Assembly (NCBI GenBank): GCA_031254575.1
Contig: JAIRUE010000099.1
Location: forward strand, 1-36,274
DNA length: 36,274 nucleotides
Direction of reading: 5' to 3'
Origin: Oscillospiraceae bacterium
Lineage (GTDB): Bacteria > Bacillota > Clostridia > Oscillospirales > UBA929
In this document: positions 8,373 to 15,411 of the stretch, piece after piece
How the letters are laid out: the number at the start of each line of letters is the position of its first letter
Position numbering within the stretch: position 1 is the first letter of the stretch
The notes under the pieces: model-generated
Database searches by the model: none
What the model was told of the DNA's origin: nothing
Seen by the model: the letters and a program-made list of their open reading frames with translations, nothing else
Translations under genes and position numbers: made by a program

Positions 8373-9699
8373 GTATATCTTTCGGAAGACGCTGCGGTTT
8401 GTCATTGCCGCCGGGTCGGCGGCCGTGGCCGCCGCGGTTTATATCATTCTGATGCTTGCGGTTCTACTGTCCCGTATAGAGGACAGAAGCGCGGAAAGGA
8501 TCGCGGCCCATCAGCTGCAAAACGAGCTGGAAGCTCTGCTGGCGGACGGACGGGGACTGCCGTTTTTGCCGGACAGCGGTTTCGGGTATGCCGTGTTCGA
8601 CCTGGAAGGCGGCAATCTCGGCTCCACCATCCCAATGTATCGGGGCGGCATAGACGTCCGGCTGCTCTCCGCCATGAAAGAATACACCGCGCCGCTGATC
8701 GTGGACGGCGCGCAGGCCGGGACGCTGGTAGCGGATATTCCCCGGAGGGCGCCGTGGGGGACCGTTTTTTTGACGGGCGCCCCCGTCCTCATTTTGTGCG
8801 CCGGGCTGACAGTCTTGCAGGCAAGGCACATCTGGTTTGTCAAAACTGACATAATACGCCCCCTTGAAGAACTTCACGGCGTGGTGGAACGGATGGTCAA
8901 GGGGGATTTGAGCGTGTCGGTTTCGTATGATTACGACGGGGAGATGGGCGCGCTTTGCCACGACTTCGAGGCCATGCGCGACGAACTGCGCGACGCCGCC
9001 CAACGCGAGCGGAGCCATCAGGAAAAGGAACGGCTGCTGTTCGCCAGCCTGTCCCACGACCTGAAAACGCCGCTGTCCTCGATCTCCGGCTATGCCGAAA
9101 GCATCCGGTACGGCGTGGTGAAAGAGCGGGCGGACATTGAGCGGTATACCGGCATTATTCTGAAAAAAACCAGGGATCTGACCCGCTCGATAGAGGATAT
9201 ACTGACCCATGTGCAGACGCAGATGCATGAAATGAGCATCAAAAAAGAGGAGCTGTATTCCAAACCTCTCTTTGAAAAACTGCTCGCGGACGCCGCCCAC
9301 GACGCGGCGGTCAAGGGGCTGACGCTGGAATTGCGGGGGGAGATCCCCAACAGGTTGATCCTCGCGGACCCCGCGCGGATCGCCCAGGTGTGGCAGAATA
9401 TCACCGGCAACGCCATAAAATATACGGAGGCCGGGGGACGTATCACCGTTTCGGTCGAGGCCGCGCGGGAAGAACTGAGAGTTTCCGTGGAAGATACCGG
9501 GCGGGGCATCCGGCCGGAGGATATGCCGTTTGTGTTCGAGCCGTTCTTCCGGGGGGAAAAGTCCCGCGACCCGAATGTGTCGGGATCGGGGCTGGGATTG
9601 TCCATCGCCAGGTACATTGTGGAGCGGCACGGGGGCAGGATCACTTGCGAGAGCGTCCCGGATGAAGGGACAAAGGTTGCATTCTCTGTTGTGATATAG
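8365..9699 (+). CDS. Sensor histidine kinase (HAMP-HisKA-HATPase_c)
   Basis: Membrane sensor kinase for the preceding regulator. With ATG 8365 as start, 444 residues. Helix 1 is at about 10-36, an extracytoplasmic sensor region of about 95 residues follows, and helix 2 is at about 132-156. HAMP spans about 157-215. HisKA carries phospho-acceptor His231 in SHDLKTPL. The ATPase domain has the N box NAIKYTE near 349, VEDTGRGI near 375-382 and GSGLGLSIARYIV near 407-419. ATG 8365 overlaps the regulator stop by 8 bases (ATGAATAG) and gives a normal kinase N-terminus; an upstream in-frame start at 8329 would add 12 untypical residues. The external loop is larger than in BceS-type kinases, so it may sense a ligand directly. 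Confidence 0.93.
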   Translation: MNRYIFRKTLRFVIAAGSAAVAAAVYIILMLAVLLSRIEDRSAERIAAHQLQNELEALLADGRGLPFLPDSGFGYAVFDLEGGNLGSTIPMYRGGIDVRLLSAMKEYTAPLIVDGAQAGTLVADIPRRAPWGTVFLTGAPVLILCAGLTVLQARHIWFVKTDIIRPLEELHGVVERMVKGDLSVSVSYDYDGEMGALCHDFEAMRDELRDAAQRERSHQEKERLLFASLSHDLKTPLSSISGYAESIRYGVVKERADIERYTGIILKKTRDLTRSIEDILTHVQTQMHEMSIKKEELYSKPLFEKLLADAAHDAAVKGLTLELRGEIPNRLILADPARIAQVWQNITGNAIKYTEAGGRITVSVEAAREELRVSVEDTGRGIRPEDMPFVFEPFFRGEKSRDPNVSGSGLGLSIARYIVERHGGRITCESVPDEGTKVAFSVVI

Positions 9700-9776
9700 T
9701 ATCCTTTTCCCAAGACGAATTCTCAGCCCTCAATGGGCCGGGGCCGCTTTACTATTAAAATGGAGGGAAAGAAAAC

Positions 9777-10460
9777 ATGAAAATCGCGAACAACGCGGAA
9801 ATGCTGGAAATCAAAGGCGAGCGCGGCGCGCTTTACCCGGTTTTGCTGTGGGACGGCGCGGAGGTCGTCCTGATCGACACGGCGTTGCCGGGACAGACGG
9901 AACCGCTCGGAGAGGCGGTCCGGCAGGCCGGATTTGAACTGGAGCAAATTACAAAAGTCCTCCTCACCCATCAGGATATGGATCACATCGGGAGCGCCAA
10001 GGCCCTCGCGGGGCTTGGCGCGGAGATCCTCGCCCACAAGGTGGAAGCGCCTTACATCCAAGGCGGCAAAACGTCCGTCCGGATCGTGGAAATGGAGAAA
10101 CGCCTGCCTGAGATGGACGGGGACGAGCGCGCGTTTTTTGAACGGATGAAGGCCGGCGCGCCGCTCTTTACCGTCCCTGTCAGCCGCGCTTTGACGGATG
10201 GGGAACTGCTGGATTTTTGCGGGGGCATTCAGGTGATCCACACGCCCGGTCATACGCCGGGGCATATGGCGCTTCTGCTGAAGGAGAGCAATATCGTGGT
10301 CGCCGGGGACGCCGCGAATATCTCCGGCGGCGCTTTAACAGGCGCCGATCCGTATTTTACGCTGGATATGCCGCAGGCGGAGGCGTCGTTTCAGAAAATA
10401 AAGGCGCTCAATCCGGCCGCCGTGATTTGCTATCACGGGGGGCTGTATCTCCAAAAATAA
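9777..10460 (+). CDS. Metallo-beta-lactamase-fold hydrolase
   Basis: Predicted zinc-dependent hydrolase, cytosolic, substrate unknown. 227 residues, complete. The metal motif is HQDMDH (65-70), the HxDxDH variant of the usual HxHxDH, followed by HTPGHTPGH (155-163), Asp178 in AGD and His220 near the C-terminus. The usual bridging and second-shell residues are therefore present. An excellent GGAGGG Shine-Dalgarno precedes ATG. The 77-base gap from the kinase gene (9700-9776) contains no clear terminator, so it may be read with the upstream cassette, though nothing ties its function to it. Families with this motif include lactonases and thioesterase-like enzymes; no specific activity can be assigned. 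Its 3' end overlaps the convergent small membrane protein gene by 53 bases. Confidence 0.9.
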   Translation: MKIANNAEMLEIKGERGALYPVLLWDGAEVVLIDTALPGQTEPLGEAVRQAGFELEQITKVLLTHQDMDHIGSAKALAGLGAEILAHKVEAPYIQGGKTSVRIVEMEKRLPEMDGDERAFFERMKAGAPLFTVPVSRALTDGELLDFCGGIQVIHTPGHTPGHMALLLKESNIVVAGDAANISGGALTGADPYFTLDMPQAEASFQKIKALNPAAVICYHGGLYLQK

Positions 10461-10701
10461 AAGCCAGCGGCATTGTGACGCCCACACACAACACCGGCAG
10501 GGTATAAAAGAGTTTTTCAGCGAGCGTTATTTCTTCCGACACCTCCTTAAAGCCCAGCGAGTGACGTATAAACATCACCGCGAATCTCGCGTTTTCGCTG
10601 TCCGCCCATAAGGCGCAAACCGTAAAAACACAGAGCGCGGTGAAAAAAGCGATAAAAAGGTGATCGCCATAACGCCGCAGCCATCTTCTAACAGATTTCA
10701 T
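10408..10701 (-). CDS. Small two-helix membrane protein of unknown function
   Basis: 97 residues, not recognised. A basic N-terminus (MKSVRRWLRRYGD) is followed by a hydrophobic helix at about 15-33 and a second at about 65-85, with a charged segment between. The topology is probably both ends inside. The start overlaps the end of the SLOG-family gene by 14 bases and has a strong GGAAGGAGG Shine-Dalgarno inside that gene. This supports a real, co-translated gene even though its tail overlaps the convergent hydrolase gene on the other strand. The two-gene unit suggests a functional link with the SLOG protein, but none is known. Confidence 0.7.
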   Translation of the reverse strand: MKSVRRWLRRYGDHLFIAFFTALCVFTVCALWADSENARFAVMFIRHSLGFKEVSEEITLAEKLFYTLPVLCVGVTMPLAFIFGDTAPRDSKSRRPD

Positions 10702-11254
10702 TCAGTCCGCCTCCTTCCCAAAATATCGGCGTCACCGCCGGCGTGTCCGGGTGGATGATCGTAATGCGCCGCCGCTTTCGCCGGGCGTATCCGACCGTGT
10801 AGGCCGTGCCGCCTTTCCCGCCGCCGTCGTAGACCGCCAGCAGGAACGCGGCGTGGTCAACAAGGTATCTGTTACGCTCGAACATACAGAAACGGGTATA
10901 TTCCTCCGCCAGCGTCACAACGCCGTCGCACACGGCCAGCATATCCAGATACCGCTTCCGCTGTCCCACAGACCAACCGTCGGCCTGCGTTTTGCAGGGC
11001 ACGACGGCGGTCAGACGGACGGCGGGACGTTCTTTTTTTATGCCCAGCACGGCTAACCCCGCCCATTGATCCACCCCCAGCGCCATCCCGGTGTAGAAGT
11101 CCGTCACGCCGCCGGCGACCAGCGCGGCGATCTGTTCGGACAACACCGCTTTCAGCTTCAGGCACCGTTCGTCGGTTTCGTCAGCCCCAAAGGGAAAGCG
11201 CGGCGGGCGGTGCCCTGTGAACGCGCAGGAACATGCAATAAATGGTTCCTGCAT
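10688..11254 (-). CDS. SLOG/YpsA-like (DUF1273-type) protein
   Basis: 188 residues from ATG 11254 (MQEPFIACSCAFTGHRP). The CAFTGHRPPRFPFG start, a glycine/aspartate stretch DFYTGMALGVDQWAG near 60-74, and VYDGGGKGGTAYTVGYARR near 150-168 match the Rossmann-like SLOG nucleotide-ligand-binding family that includes YpsA. Members are proposed to bind nucleotides or nucleotide-derived signals; no reaction is established. The frame continues upstream to 11359, but the extra residues do not look like the family, and GGGGA lies just ahead of 11254. It is transcribed away from the XRE gene at 11383 and is coupled to the small membrane protein downstream. In Clostridia such genes often sit in mobile or accessory DNA. 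Confidence 0.85.
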   Translation of the reverse strand: MQEPFIACSCAFTGHRPPRFPFGADETDERCLKLKAVLSEQIAALVAGGVTDFYTGMALGVDQWAGLAVLGIKKERPAVRLTAVVPCKTQADGWSVGQRKRYLDMLAVCDGVVTLAEEYTRFCMFERNRYLVDHAAFLLAVYDGGGKGGTAYTVGYARRKRRRITIIHPDTPAVTPIFWEGGGLNEIC

Positions 11255-11294
11255 AAAACATCCCCATATCATGCAGATTAGTAAGTATTCATTT

Positions 11295-11323
11295 ATTATA
11301 CGCCGTATCCTGCTTATTTTAAT
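11295..11323 (-). promoter_or_regulatory. Possible promoter of the SLOG-family gene, with direct repeats
   Basis: A perfect -10 TATAAT (minus strand, 11295-11300) lies about 40 bases before the chosen start; the -35 at 17 bases (ATTAAA, 11318-11323) is weak. Two direct repeats TATTCATTT (11286-11294) and TACTCATTT (11323-11331), 37 bases apart, flank the promoter. They could be operator half-sites for the divergent XRE regulator. The 128-base spacer 11255-11382 is very AT-rich. Confidence 0.4.
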
Positions 11324-11382
11324 ACTCATTTTTATATGTGTGCTAGGGTTCTTGCACATACATATAGGAGTGATGATGCATT

Positions 11383-11763
11383 ATGAAGCATTACAGGGAG
11401 ATCATCCGTGATCTTCGTGAGGATAAAGACCTAACGCAAGCAGAGATAGCCACTGTGCTTGGTACAACCCAACAGCATTATTCCAAATATGAGAACGGTG
11501 TGTATGAACTGCCAATCCGGGCACTTACGCTCCTCGCCGATTATTACGCTGTGCCTACCGATTATATATTGGGAAGAAAAGGGTATTTTAGCGAAATACC
11601 GGGATTGAGGAAACGAATCACTGCCGAACACACGGCGGAGGAATTTCTGAACAGTATCCTTTCTCTTAACGCCAAAAGCCGGGCCGATGTGTTTGATTAC
11701 ATTTACATGCAAAAGCTGAAAGAGGCTGATGAGAAGAAAAAGAAAGACGGCCCGCGCCCGTAA
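11383..11763 (+). CDS. XRE-family transcriptional regulator
   Basis: 126 residues. The N-terminal Cro/C1 helix-turn-helix covers about 4-60, with LTQAEIATVLGTTQQHYSKY as the helix-turn-helix core and the typical LADYYAVPTDYILGR end. A C-terminal extension (about 65-126) is helical and very lysine-rich near its end; it is probably for dimerisation or signal sensing. Shine-Dalgarno GGAGTGATG lies upstream of the ATG. It is divergent from the SLOG-family gene over an AT-rich spacer, the usual arrangement for a repressor controlling its neighbour and itself. Confidence 0.9.
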   Translation: MKHYREIIRDLREDKDLTQAEIATVLGTTQQHYSKYENGVYELPIRALTLLADYYAVPTDYILGRKGYFSEIPGLRKRITAEHTAEEFLNSILSLNAKSRADVFDYIYMQKLKEADEKKKKDGPRP

Positions 11764-11848
11764 CGCGGCGCCTTTTTCCCTCGTGCCTGTGCGCCTTATA
11801 ACGGTTTGTTCGCGCAAAAATGCTTTGCCGCGCCACCCCATCTGATAC

Positions 11849-11876
11849 TTGTAAAATATTATATGACATTTATAAT
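11849..11876 (+). promoter_or_regulatory. Promoter of the second XRE gene
   Basis: -35 TTGTAA (11849-11854), 16 bases, perfect -10 TATAAT (11871-11876), in an AT-rich 190-base spacer. The last three bases of the -10 are also the first bases of a 27-bp palindrome, so a bound repressor would block the start site. Confidence 0.6.
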
Positions 11877-11900
11877 ACTCCATATATAATATGGAGTATT
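11874..11900. repeat. 27-bp palindrome, probable operator
   Basis: AATACTCCATAT (11874-11885), centre ATA, ATATGGAGTATT (11889-11900): perfect 12-bp arms. It spans the -10 and the expected transcription start of the downstream XRE gene, whose start codon is 62 bases further on. No T-tract follows, so it is not a terminator. It is best read as the binding site of a dimeric regulator, possibly one of the two XRE proteins. Confidence 0.75.
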
Positions 11901-11962
11901 TCACATTATATAGCGTTTATCGTAAAAGTGCAAGGGGGTAAAATAATACCGGGGTGAACGAA

Positions 11963-12205
11963 ATGGCTGAAGCGCATCACCGCAACGACATACGGTATAT
12001 CAAGCTGGGGCTGAAGATCGCTTATTACCGCAAGATGAACGGACTTACACAGGAACAGCTTGCCGAACGCATCGACATCAACAGCAGGTATCTGTCGCTG
12101 GTAGAATCCCCCACTTTTGTTCAGCCCATATCCTTAAAAGTGTTATTTGCCGCCGCAGATGTCTTTCAGATCCCACCATATAAGTTACTGGATTTTGAAG
12201 AATAG
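11963..12205 (+). CDS. Small XRE-family helix-turn-helix protein
   Basis: 80 residues from ATG 11963. Nearly the whole protein is one Cro/C1 domain (about 10-75), with LTQEQLAERIDINSRYLSLV as the helix-turn-helix core. ATG 11963 is preferred because GGGGTG lies 6 bases upstream; an in-frame GTG at 11954 would add three residues. The helix-turn-helix type suggests a DNA-binding repressor or a regulatory partner of the other XRE protein. Its promoter carries a large palindrome. Confidence 0.85.
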   Translation: MAEAHHRNDIRYIKLGLKIAYYRKMNGLTQEQLAERIDINSRYLSLVESPTFVQPISLKVLFAAADVFQIPPYKLLDFEE

Positions 12206-12221
12206 GGAATTTTGGCGGCGC

Positions 12222-12253
12222 AAAAAATTTCCGCGCCGGTTTAGCCGGCACGG
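12222..12253 (-). terminator. Rho-independent terminator of the adh/nucleoside-hydrolase unit
   Basis: Minus-strand stem CCGTGCCGG (12245-12253) / CCGGCGCGG (12231-12239) with one G-T pair and a 5-base loop, followed by AAATTTTTT. It lies 47 bases past the stop of the nucleoside-hydrolase-like gene. Confidence 0.8.
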
Positions 12254-12299
12254 AGAGGATGAAGATAGCGCGGAAAAAAGAGGGTTGTCAAAGGGGTAA

Positions 12300-13214
12300 C
12301 TATCCCCGCAGTTTTTTGAATAAATCGTCCATCAGCGCGTCCCTGTCCAGATAGGAAACATACTTGATAAAATGCCGCGACGGGTCAAAGGCGTAGTGTC
12401 CGTCATATTCGGGAATCGGGCTTTTTTCCAGCTGTTCGTGGAAAAACCTCCCGTCAAGCAGCCAGGCGACGGCGGTCACGTCCCAGATGACACGCGTCCA
12501 GGGTTTTCCGTCCGCGTACTTCGACGCCTCGCCGATGGCCGTCCGCGCCAGATAGTCGCATAGCCTGTTGTGCCCCAGCAGCCACTTCCGCAGTTCCGCC
12601 TCGCTGACGGTAAAGGCGGAAACGACGCCCAGGCAGGGCAGCTGTACGACCGGGGCCCCGCATCCGAATATGACCCTTGCCGCCGCGACGTCCTGATAGA
12701 GGTTAAATTCTTTTGTGTCCCGCCAGTGGTGAGCGTGGCCGCCAAGCCAGACAATGACGATACTGTCAATAATTTTCGGGTTGAGCAGTATCGCCGAGGC
12801 GACGTCGGTGCCGGCCGCTATGCCCGCCACATACAGCGGGTTTCTCGGGGTGTATCGCGCCGCCAGCTCCGCCAGATGCTCCGCCGCGGGGGAAACGACC
12901 GGCGTTTTTTCATCGGGCAGAAACCGGTCCGAGCCTTTATAAACGCTTCCGCTCATATCCGTACGGCCCGTCAGCGGGAGCAAACGGAGGATCTCGTCAT
13001 AGCTCTTTTCCATGCCGTCTTTAGGGCTTTCCGATTTTTCGTTCAGAAACGGCGCGGCATAGAGGGCTTTTACGTTGAGTTTTTCGGGATTTCTGAACAT
13101 ATAGGCAATGGCGAACTGATCGTCCACCTCGTTGAAGGCGTCGGTGTCCAGAACCATGTCTATTTTCGTTTCGGGACGGTCAAGATTTTTGAGCAGCGTT
13201 TCCCGCGTCATCAT
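12300..13214 (-). CDS. Nucleoside hydrolase-like protein (IunH family)
   Basis: 304 residues, close to the usual 310. The calcium/ribose-binding motif DTDAFNEVDDQFAI (about 24-37) is the signature of inosine/uridine-preferring nucleoside hydrolases, which cleave the N-glycosidic bond of nucleosides. VAGIAAGTDVASAI and VIVWLGG near the middle, EFNLYQD near 170 and the late WDVTAVAWL Asp fit the fold. EFNLYQD departs from the usual EFN-x-x-x-DP. The substrate may therefore differ from inosine or uridine. The start overlaps the upstream dehydrogenase stop (ATGA), so the two are coupled; a second ATG follows immediately. Confidence 0.85.
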   Translation of the reverse strand: MMTRETLLKNLDRPETKIDMVLDTDAFNEVDDQFAIAYMFRNPEKLNVKALYAAPFLNEKSESPKDGMEKSYDEILRLLPLTGRTDMSGSVYKGSDRFLPDEKTPVVSPAAEHLAELAARYTPRNPLYVAGIAAGTDVASAILLNPKIIDSIVIVWLGGHAHHWRDTKEFNLYQDVAAARVIFGCGAPVVQLPCLGVVSAFTVSEAELRKWLLGHNRLCDYLARTAIGEASKYADGKPWTRVIWDVTAVAWLLDGRFFHEQLEKSPIPEYDGHYAFDPSRHFIKYVSYLDRDALMDDLFKKLRG

Positions 13215-14389
13215 TTGACCATTTTGTAAATTTCCAGCACGTCCCGCCAGTACAGTTTTTTCAGGCCGCCGAGGGGCTGTTCGTCATCGAACGCCGCGCC
13301 GGTGGCTTTCTTCGCCATTTCCTCCAGCCTGTCCTCCCCGATGCCGAGCCCCGACAGGGTTGACGTCAGGCCCAGCTTGCCGAAAAACGCCTGAAGCCGG
13401 TCGATGCCTTCCAGGATAACGGCGTCCGGGTCGCGGTAGCCGCCCTCCACGCCCATGACGTTGACGGCGAACTGAACGAACATATTGACGTTATCCTTGT
13501 AAACGTACCGCATCCAGCCGGGCGTCAAAACGGCGAGGCCCGCGCCGTGGGCCACGTCGTAGATGGCGGAAAGCTCGTGTTCCATATTATGGCAGGCCCA
13601 GTCCTGCTCCCGGCCCATCCCCACAAGGCCGTTGTGGGCGACCGTCCCGCCGAAGCCAAGCTCGCTCCACGCGTCATAGTCCCGCATGTTCCGGCAGGCC
13701 AGCGGCGCGTTTTTCATCAGGGTTTTCAAGGTCGCCTCACACAGCCCGTCGGTCAGGTCGGTATGGGTTGTGTTGGTGAAATACCGCTCGAAGACATGGC
13801 TCATCATGTCGGCGACGCCGTTGGCAAGCTGCTCTTTGGGCAGGGTAAAGAAGAGCTCCGGGTTTATGATGCTGAGCAGCGGGCGGAGGCGGGGGCTGCC
13901 GTACCCGTATTTCAGTTGTTTTTCCTCGTTTGTAATGACCGTATCCCCGCTGGATTCGCTCCCCGCGGCGGGAATGGTCAGAATGACGGCGACCGGCAGC
14001 GCCTTTTCGATCTCTATGTTTTGATCGTAGACGTCCCACACGTCGCCGCCGTAACAGACGCCCATCGCGATGGCTTTGGCGGAATCGATCGCGCTTCCGC
14101 CGCCGACCGCCAGAATCAGATCGACGTTTTCTTTTTTGCACAGGGCGATCCCTTCCTTTACCAGGGCCAGGCGGGGATTCGGCCTGACCCCGCCCAGTTC
14201 GGCAAACGCCACGCCGCTCTTTTGCAGGGACGCGGTGACCGTATCGTACAGGCCGCTCTTTTTGATACTGCCGCCGCCATAGTGCAGCAGCACTTTTGAA
14301 GCGTGGGGCTTCAGCAGTTCGCCTATCTGCGCTTCCGTTCCCTTTCCAAACAGGATACGCGCGGGGGCATAGAATTCAAAGTTTAACAT
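13211..14389 (-). CDS. Iron-containing alcohol dehydrogenase (BDH/YqhD type)
   Basis: Group III NAD(P)H-dependent alcohol/aldehyde dehydrogenase. 392 residues from ATG 14389 (MLNFEFYAPARILFGKG), the normal family start and length. Cofactor-binding GGGSAIDSAKAIAMG sits near 92-106 and IPAAGSESSGD near 140-150. The metal site is visible as VADMMSHVFE (Asp and His) and HNMEHELSAIYDVAHGAGLA (two His). The frame continues upstream to 14797, but that stretch contains the promoter repeat and is not coding. The gene is read from the promoter at 14436-14464 and is coupled to the nucleoside-hydrolase-like gene. The substrate is probably an aldehyde reduced with NADPH, by family. Confidence 0.93.
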   Translation of the reverse strand: MLNFEFYAPARILFGKGTEAQIGELLKPHASKVLLHYGGGSIKKSGLYDTVTASLQKSGVAFAELGGVRPNPRLALVKEGIALCKKENVDLILAVGGGSAIDSAKAIAMGVCYGGDVWDVYDQNIEIEKALPVAVILTIPAAGSESSGDTVITNEEKQLKYGYGSPRLRPLLSIINPELFFTLPKEQLANGVADMMSHVFERYFTNTTHTDLTDGLCEATLKTLMKNAPLACRNMRDYDAWSELGFGGTVAHNGLVGMGREQDWACHNMEHELSAIYDVAHGAGLAVLTPGWMRYVYKDNVNMFVQFAVNVMGVEGGYRDPDAVILEGIDRLQAFFGKLGLTSTLSGLGIGEDRLEEMAKKATGAAFDDEQPLGGLKKLYWRDVLEIYKMVK

Positions 14390-14425
14390 TTTGACAGCCC
14401 TTTCCTTTTCAAAGATGGCAACAGC

Positions 14426-14494
14426 CGTTTTCCCAATTGTAGCAGACGGCGGGGGGCATTTCAAGCAAAATATGGCATACAGGCGTATCCGCGC
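14426..14494 (-). repeat. 69-bp repeat, copy 1, containing the adh promoter
   Basis: Identical to 15275-15343 except for one base (14466 C versus 15315 T), same orientation, 849 bases apart. On the minus strand it holds -35 TTGAAA (14459-14464), 17 bases, extended -10 TGCTACAAT (-10 hexamer 14436-14441), then AATTGGG trimmed by start-site sequence. Transcription would begin close to its left end, leaving a leader of about 40 bases before the dehydrogenase ATG. The distal part contains an imperfect inverted repeat GGATAC...GTATGCC that could be an operator. Confidence 0.85.
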
Positions 14495-14518
14495 GTGTTG
14501 TACGGCGTTGAAAGCAGA

Positions 14519-14548
14519 TTGACGAAAGGAGCTCCGCCATGCTATATT
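14519..14548 (+). promoter_or_regulatory. Promoter of the NimA-like gene
   Basis: -35 TTGACG (14519-14524), 18 bases, -10 TATATT (14543-14548) with TG-C just upstream. The expected transcript starts near 14555 and meets a terminator hairpin before the gene. Confidence 0.6.
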
Positions 14549-14573
14549 CAATAAAGCGTGCCGCACTCTTTTC

Positions 14574-14611
14574 CCGTGCGCGGAGGGAGAGGGTACGGCG
14601 CACGGTTTTTT
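14574..14611 (+). terminator. Intrinsic terminator inside the leader of the NimA-like gene
   Basis: Perfect 8-bp stem CCGTGCGC (14574-14581) / GCGCACGG (14598-14605), 16-base loop, then six T (14606-14611). It ends 18 bases before the start codon, so transcripts from the upstream promoter should either stop here or be antiterminated. An upstream CGTGC (14557-14561) could compete for pairing with GCACG in the right arm. Confidence 0.7.
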
Positions 14612-14629
14612 ACTTTCAAGGGGGTAAGC

Positions 14630-15112
14630 ATGAGAAGAAAAGACAGAGAAGTAACGGACATAAACGGGATTGAAGAAATCCTGCTCAAATGCAAAACGTG
14701 CCATATGGCAATGGTCGATGGCGATTTGCCCTATGTGGTACCGTTGAGCTACGGGTATAGGATCTTTGACGGGAACCGGCTGGAGCTGTATTTTCACAGC
14801 GCGCCGGAGGGCAGGAAGCTGGACGTTTTGAAACGCGGCGGGAGGGTATGTTTTGAGATGTCGTATGAAGGCGAGCCGGTCCGGTCCGAAACCCCGTGCG
14901 ATTCCGGCTATTATTTCGCTAGCGTTATCGGGTACGGGAAAGCGGTGTTTATAGAGGATACGGAAGAAAAGCGCGGCGCGTTATCCGTCATGTTCAAACA
15001 CCAGACGGGCAGAGAGGCCGCGTTCACTGACGGACAGGTGAACAGCGTGTGCGTATTCAAAATCGTATCGACGGATTTTACGGGGAAGAAAAAGCCGCGG
15101 CCGGGCGCATAG
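14630..15112 (+). CDS. NimA-like flavoprotein, pyridoxamine 5'-phosphate oxidase fold
   Basis: 160 residues from ATG 14630, preceded by GGGGG. The N-terminus MRRKDREVTD, then CKTCHMAMVDGDLPYVVPL (about 21-39) and YFHSAPEGRKLDVL (about 54-67), match the FMN-binding split-barrel family that includes the nitroimidazole-resistance proteins NimA-J. Those reduce 5-nitroimidazoles to inactive amines; many homologues have unknown housekeeping roles and do not confer resistance. The gene stands alone between two copies of a 69-bp repeat. Its leader holds a terminator, so expression is probably controlled by attenuation. An in-frame extension upstream to 14558 crosses the terminator and is not credible. 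Confidence 0.88.
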   Translation: MRRKDREVTDINGIEEILLKCKTCHMAMVDGDLPYVVPLSYGYRIFDGNRLELYFHSAPEGRKLDVLKRGGRVCFEMSYEGEPVRSETPCDSGYYFASVIGYGKAVFIEDTEEKRGALSVMFKHQTGREAAFTDGQVNSVCVFKIVSTDFTGKKKPRPGA

Positions 15113-15274
15113 GGCAGGGCGGTACGCACCGAGGCAGCGCAACTGTTCAAAAACTTCATCCGGTTTATCGTGGGCGAACGGTAGTAAGGAATTAATAGAG
15201 CGGCGCGTCACGGCAAACGGCATAAGCCGTGTGTGTGGCGAGCCGGGAAGCAGGACATAAGGGGGAGAGGGAAG

Positions 15275-15343
15275 CGTTTTCCCAATTGTAGCAGACGGCG
15301 GGGGGCATTTCAAGTAAAATATGGCATACAGGCGTATCCGCGC
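15275..15343 (-). repeat. 69-bp repeat, copy 2, orphan promoter
   Basis: Second copy of the adh promoter repeat, one mismatch. It keeps -35 TTGAAA (15308-15313), 17 bases and -10 TACAAT (15285-15290), so it should be an active leftward promoter, yet no minus-strand gene follows: the transcript would run antisense into the NimA-like gene. The rest of 15113-15274 shows no gene; ACGGC-ATAA-GCCGT near 15210-15230 is a weak hairpin that might end a short RNA. Confidence 0.8.
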
Positions 15344-15365
15344 CGCCCCCGCTTTCCGGACTATG

Positions 15366-15406
15366 CGAAAACGCCGGACCCCGTATATATACGCCGGGTC
15401 CGGCGT
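15366..15406 (-). terminator. Terminator of tRNA-Leu
   Basis: 11-bp perfect stem ACGCCGGACCC (15371-15381) / GGGTCCGGCGT (15396-15406), followed on the minus strand by TTTTCGC. It begins 5 bases past the tRNA CCA end. Confidence 0.85.
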
Positions 15407-15411
15407 CACGC

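Noticed and set aside
11431-11904. A 157-residue minus-strand frame over the first XRE gene
   Set aside because: Shadow of an obvious helix-turn-helix gene; no Shine-Dalgarno and no domain.
10408-12205. Prophage or integrative element
   Set aside because: No integrase, relaxase, structural gene or attachment repeats were found; only regulators and a SLOG-family protein.
14539-14673. A 44-codon leader ORF with AAAGGAG upstream, overlapping the NimA-like start
   Set aside because: The predicted promoter would begin transcription after its ATG, and the peptide has no regulatory codon run. It would deserve another look only if transcription starts further upstream.
14390-14797. Upstream extension of the alcohol dehydrogenase frame to 14797
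   Set aside because: It runs through the promoter repeat and the oppositely oriented NimA-like gene; the family N-terminus begins at 14389.
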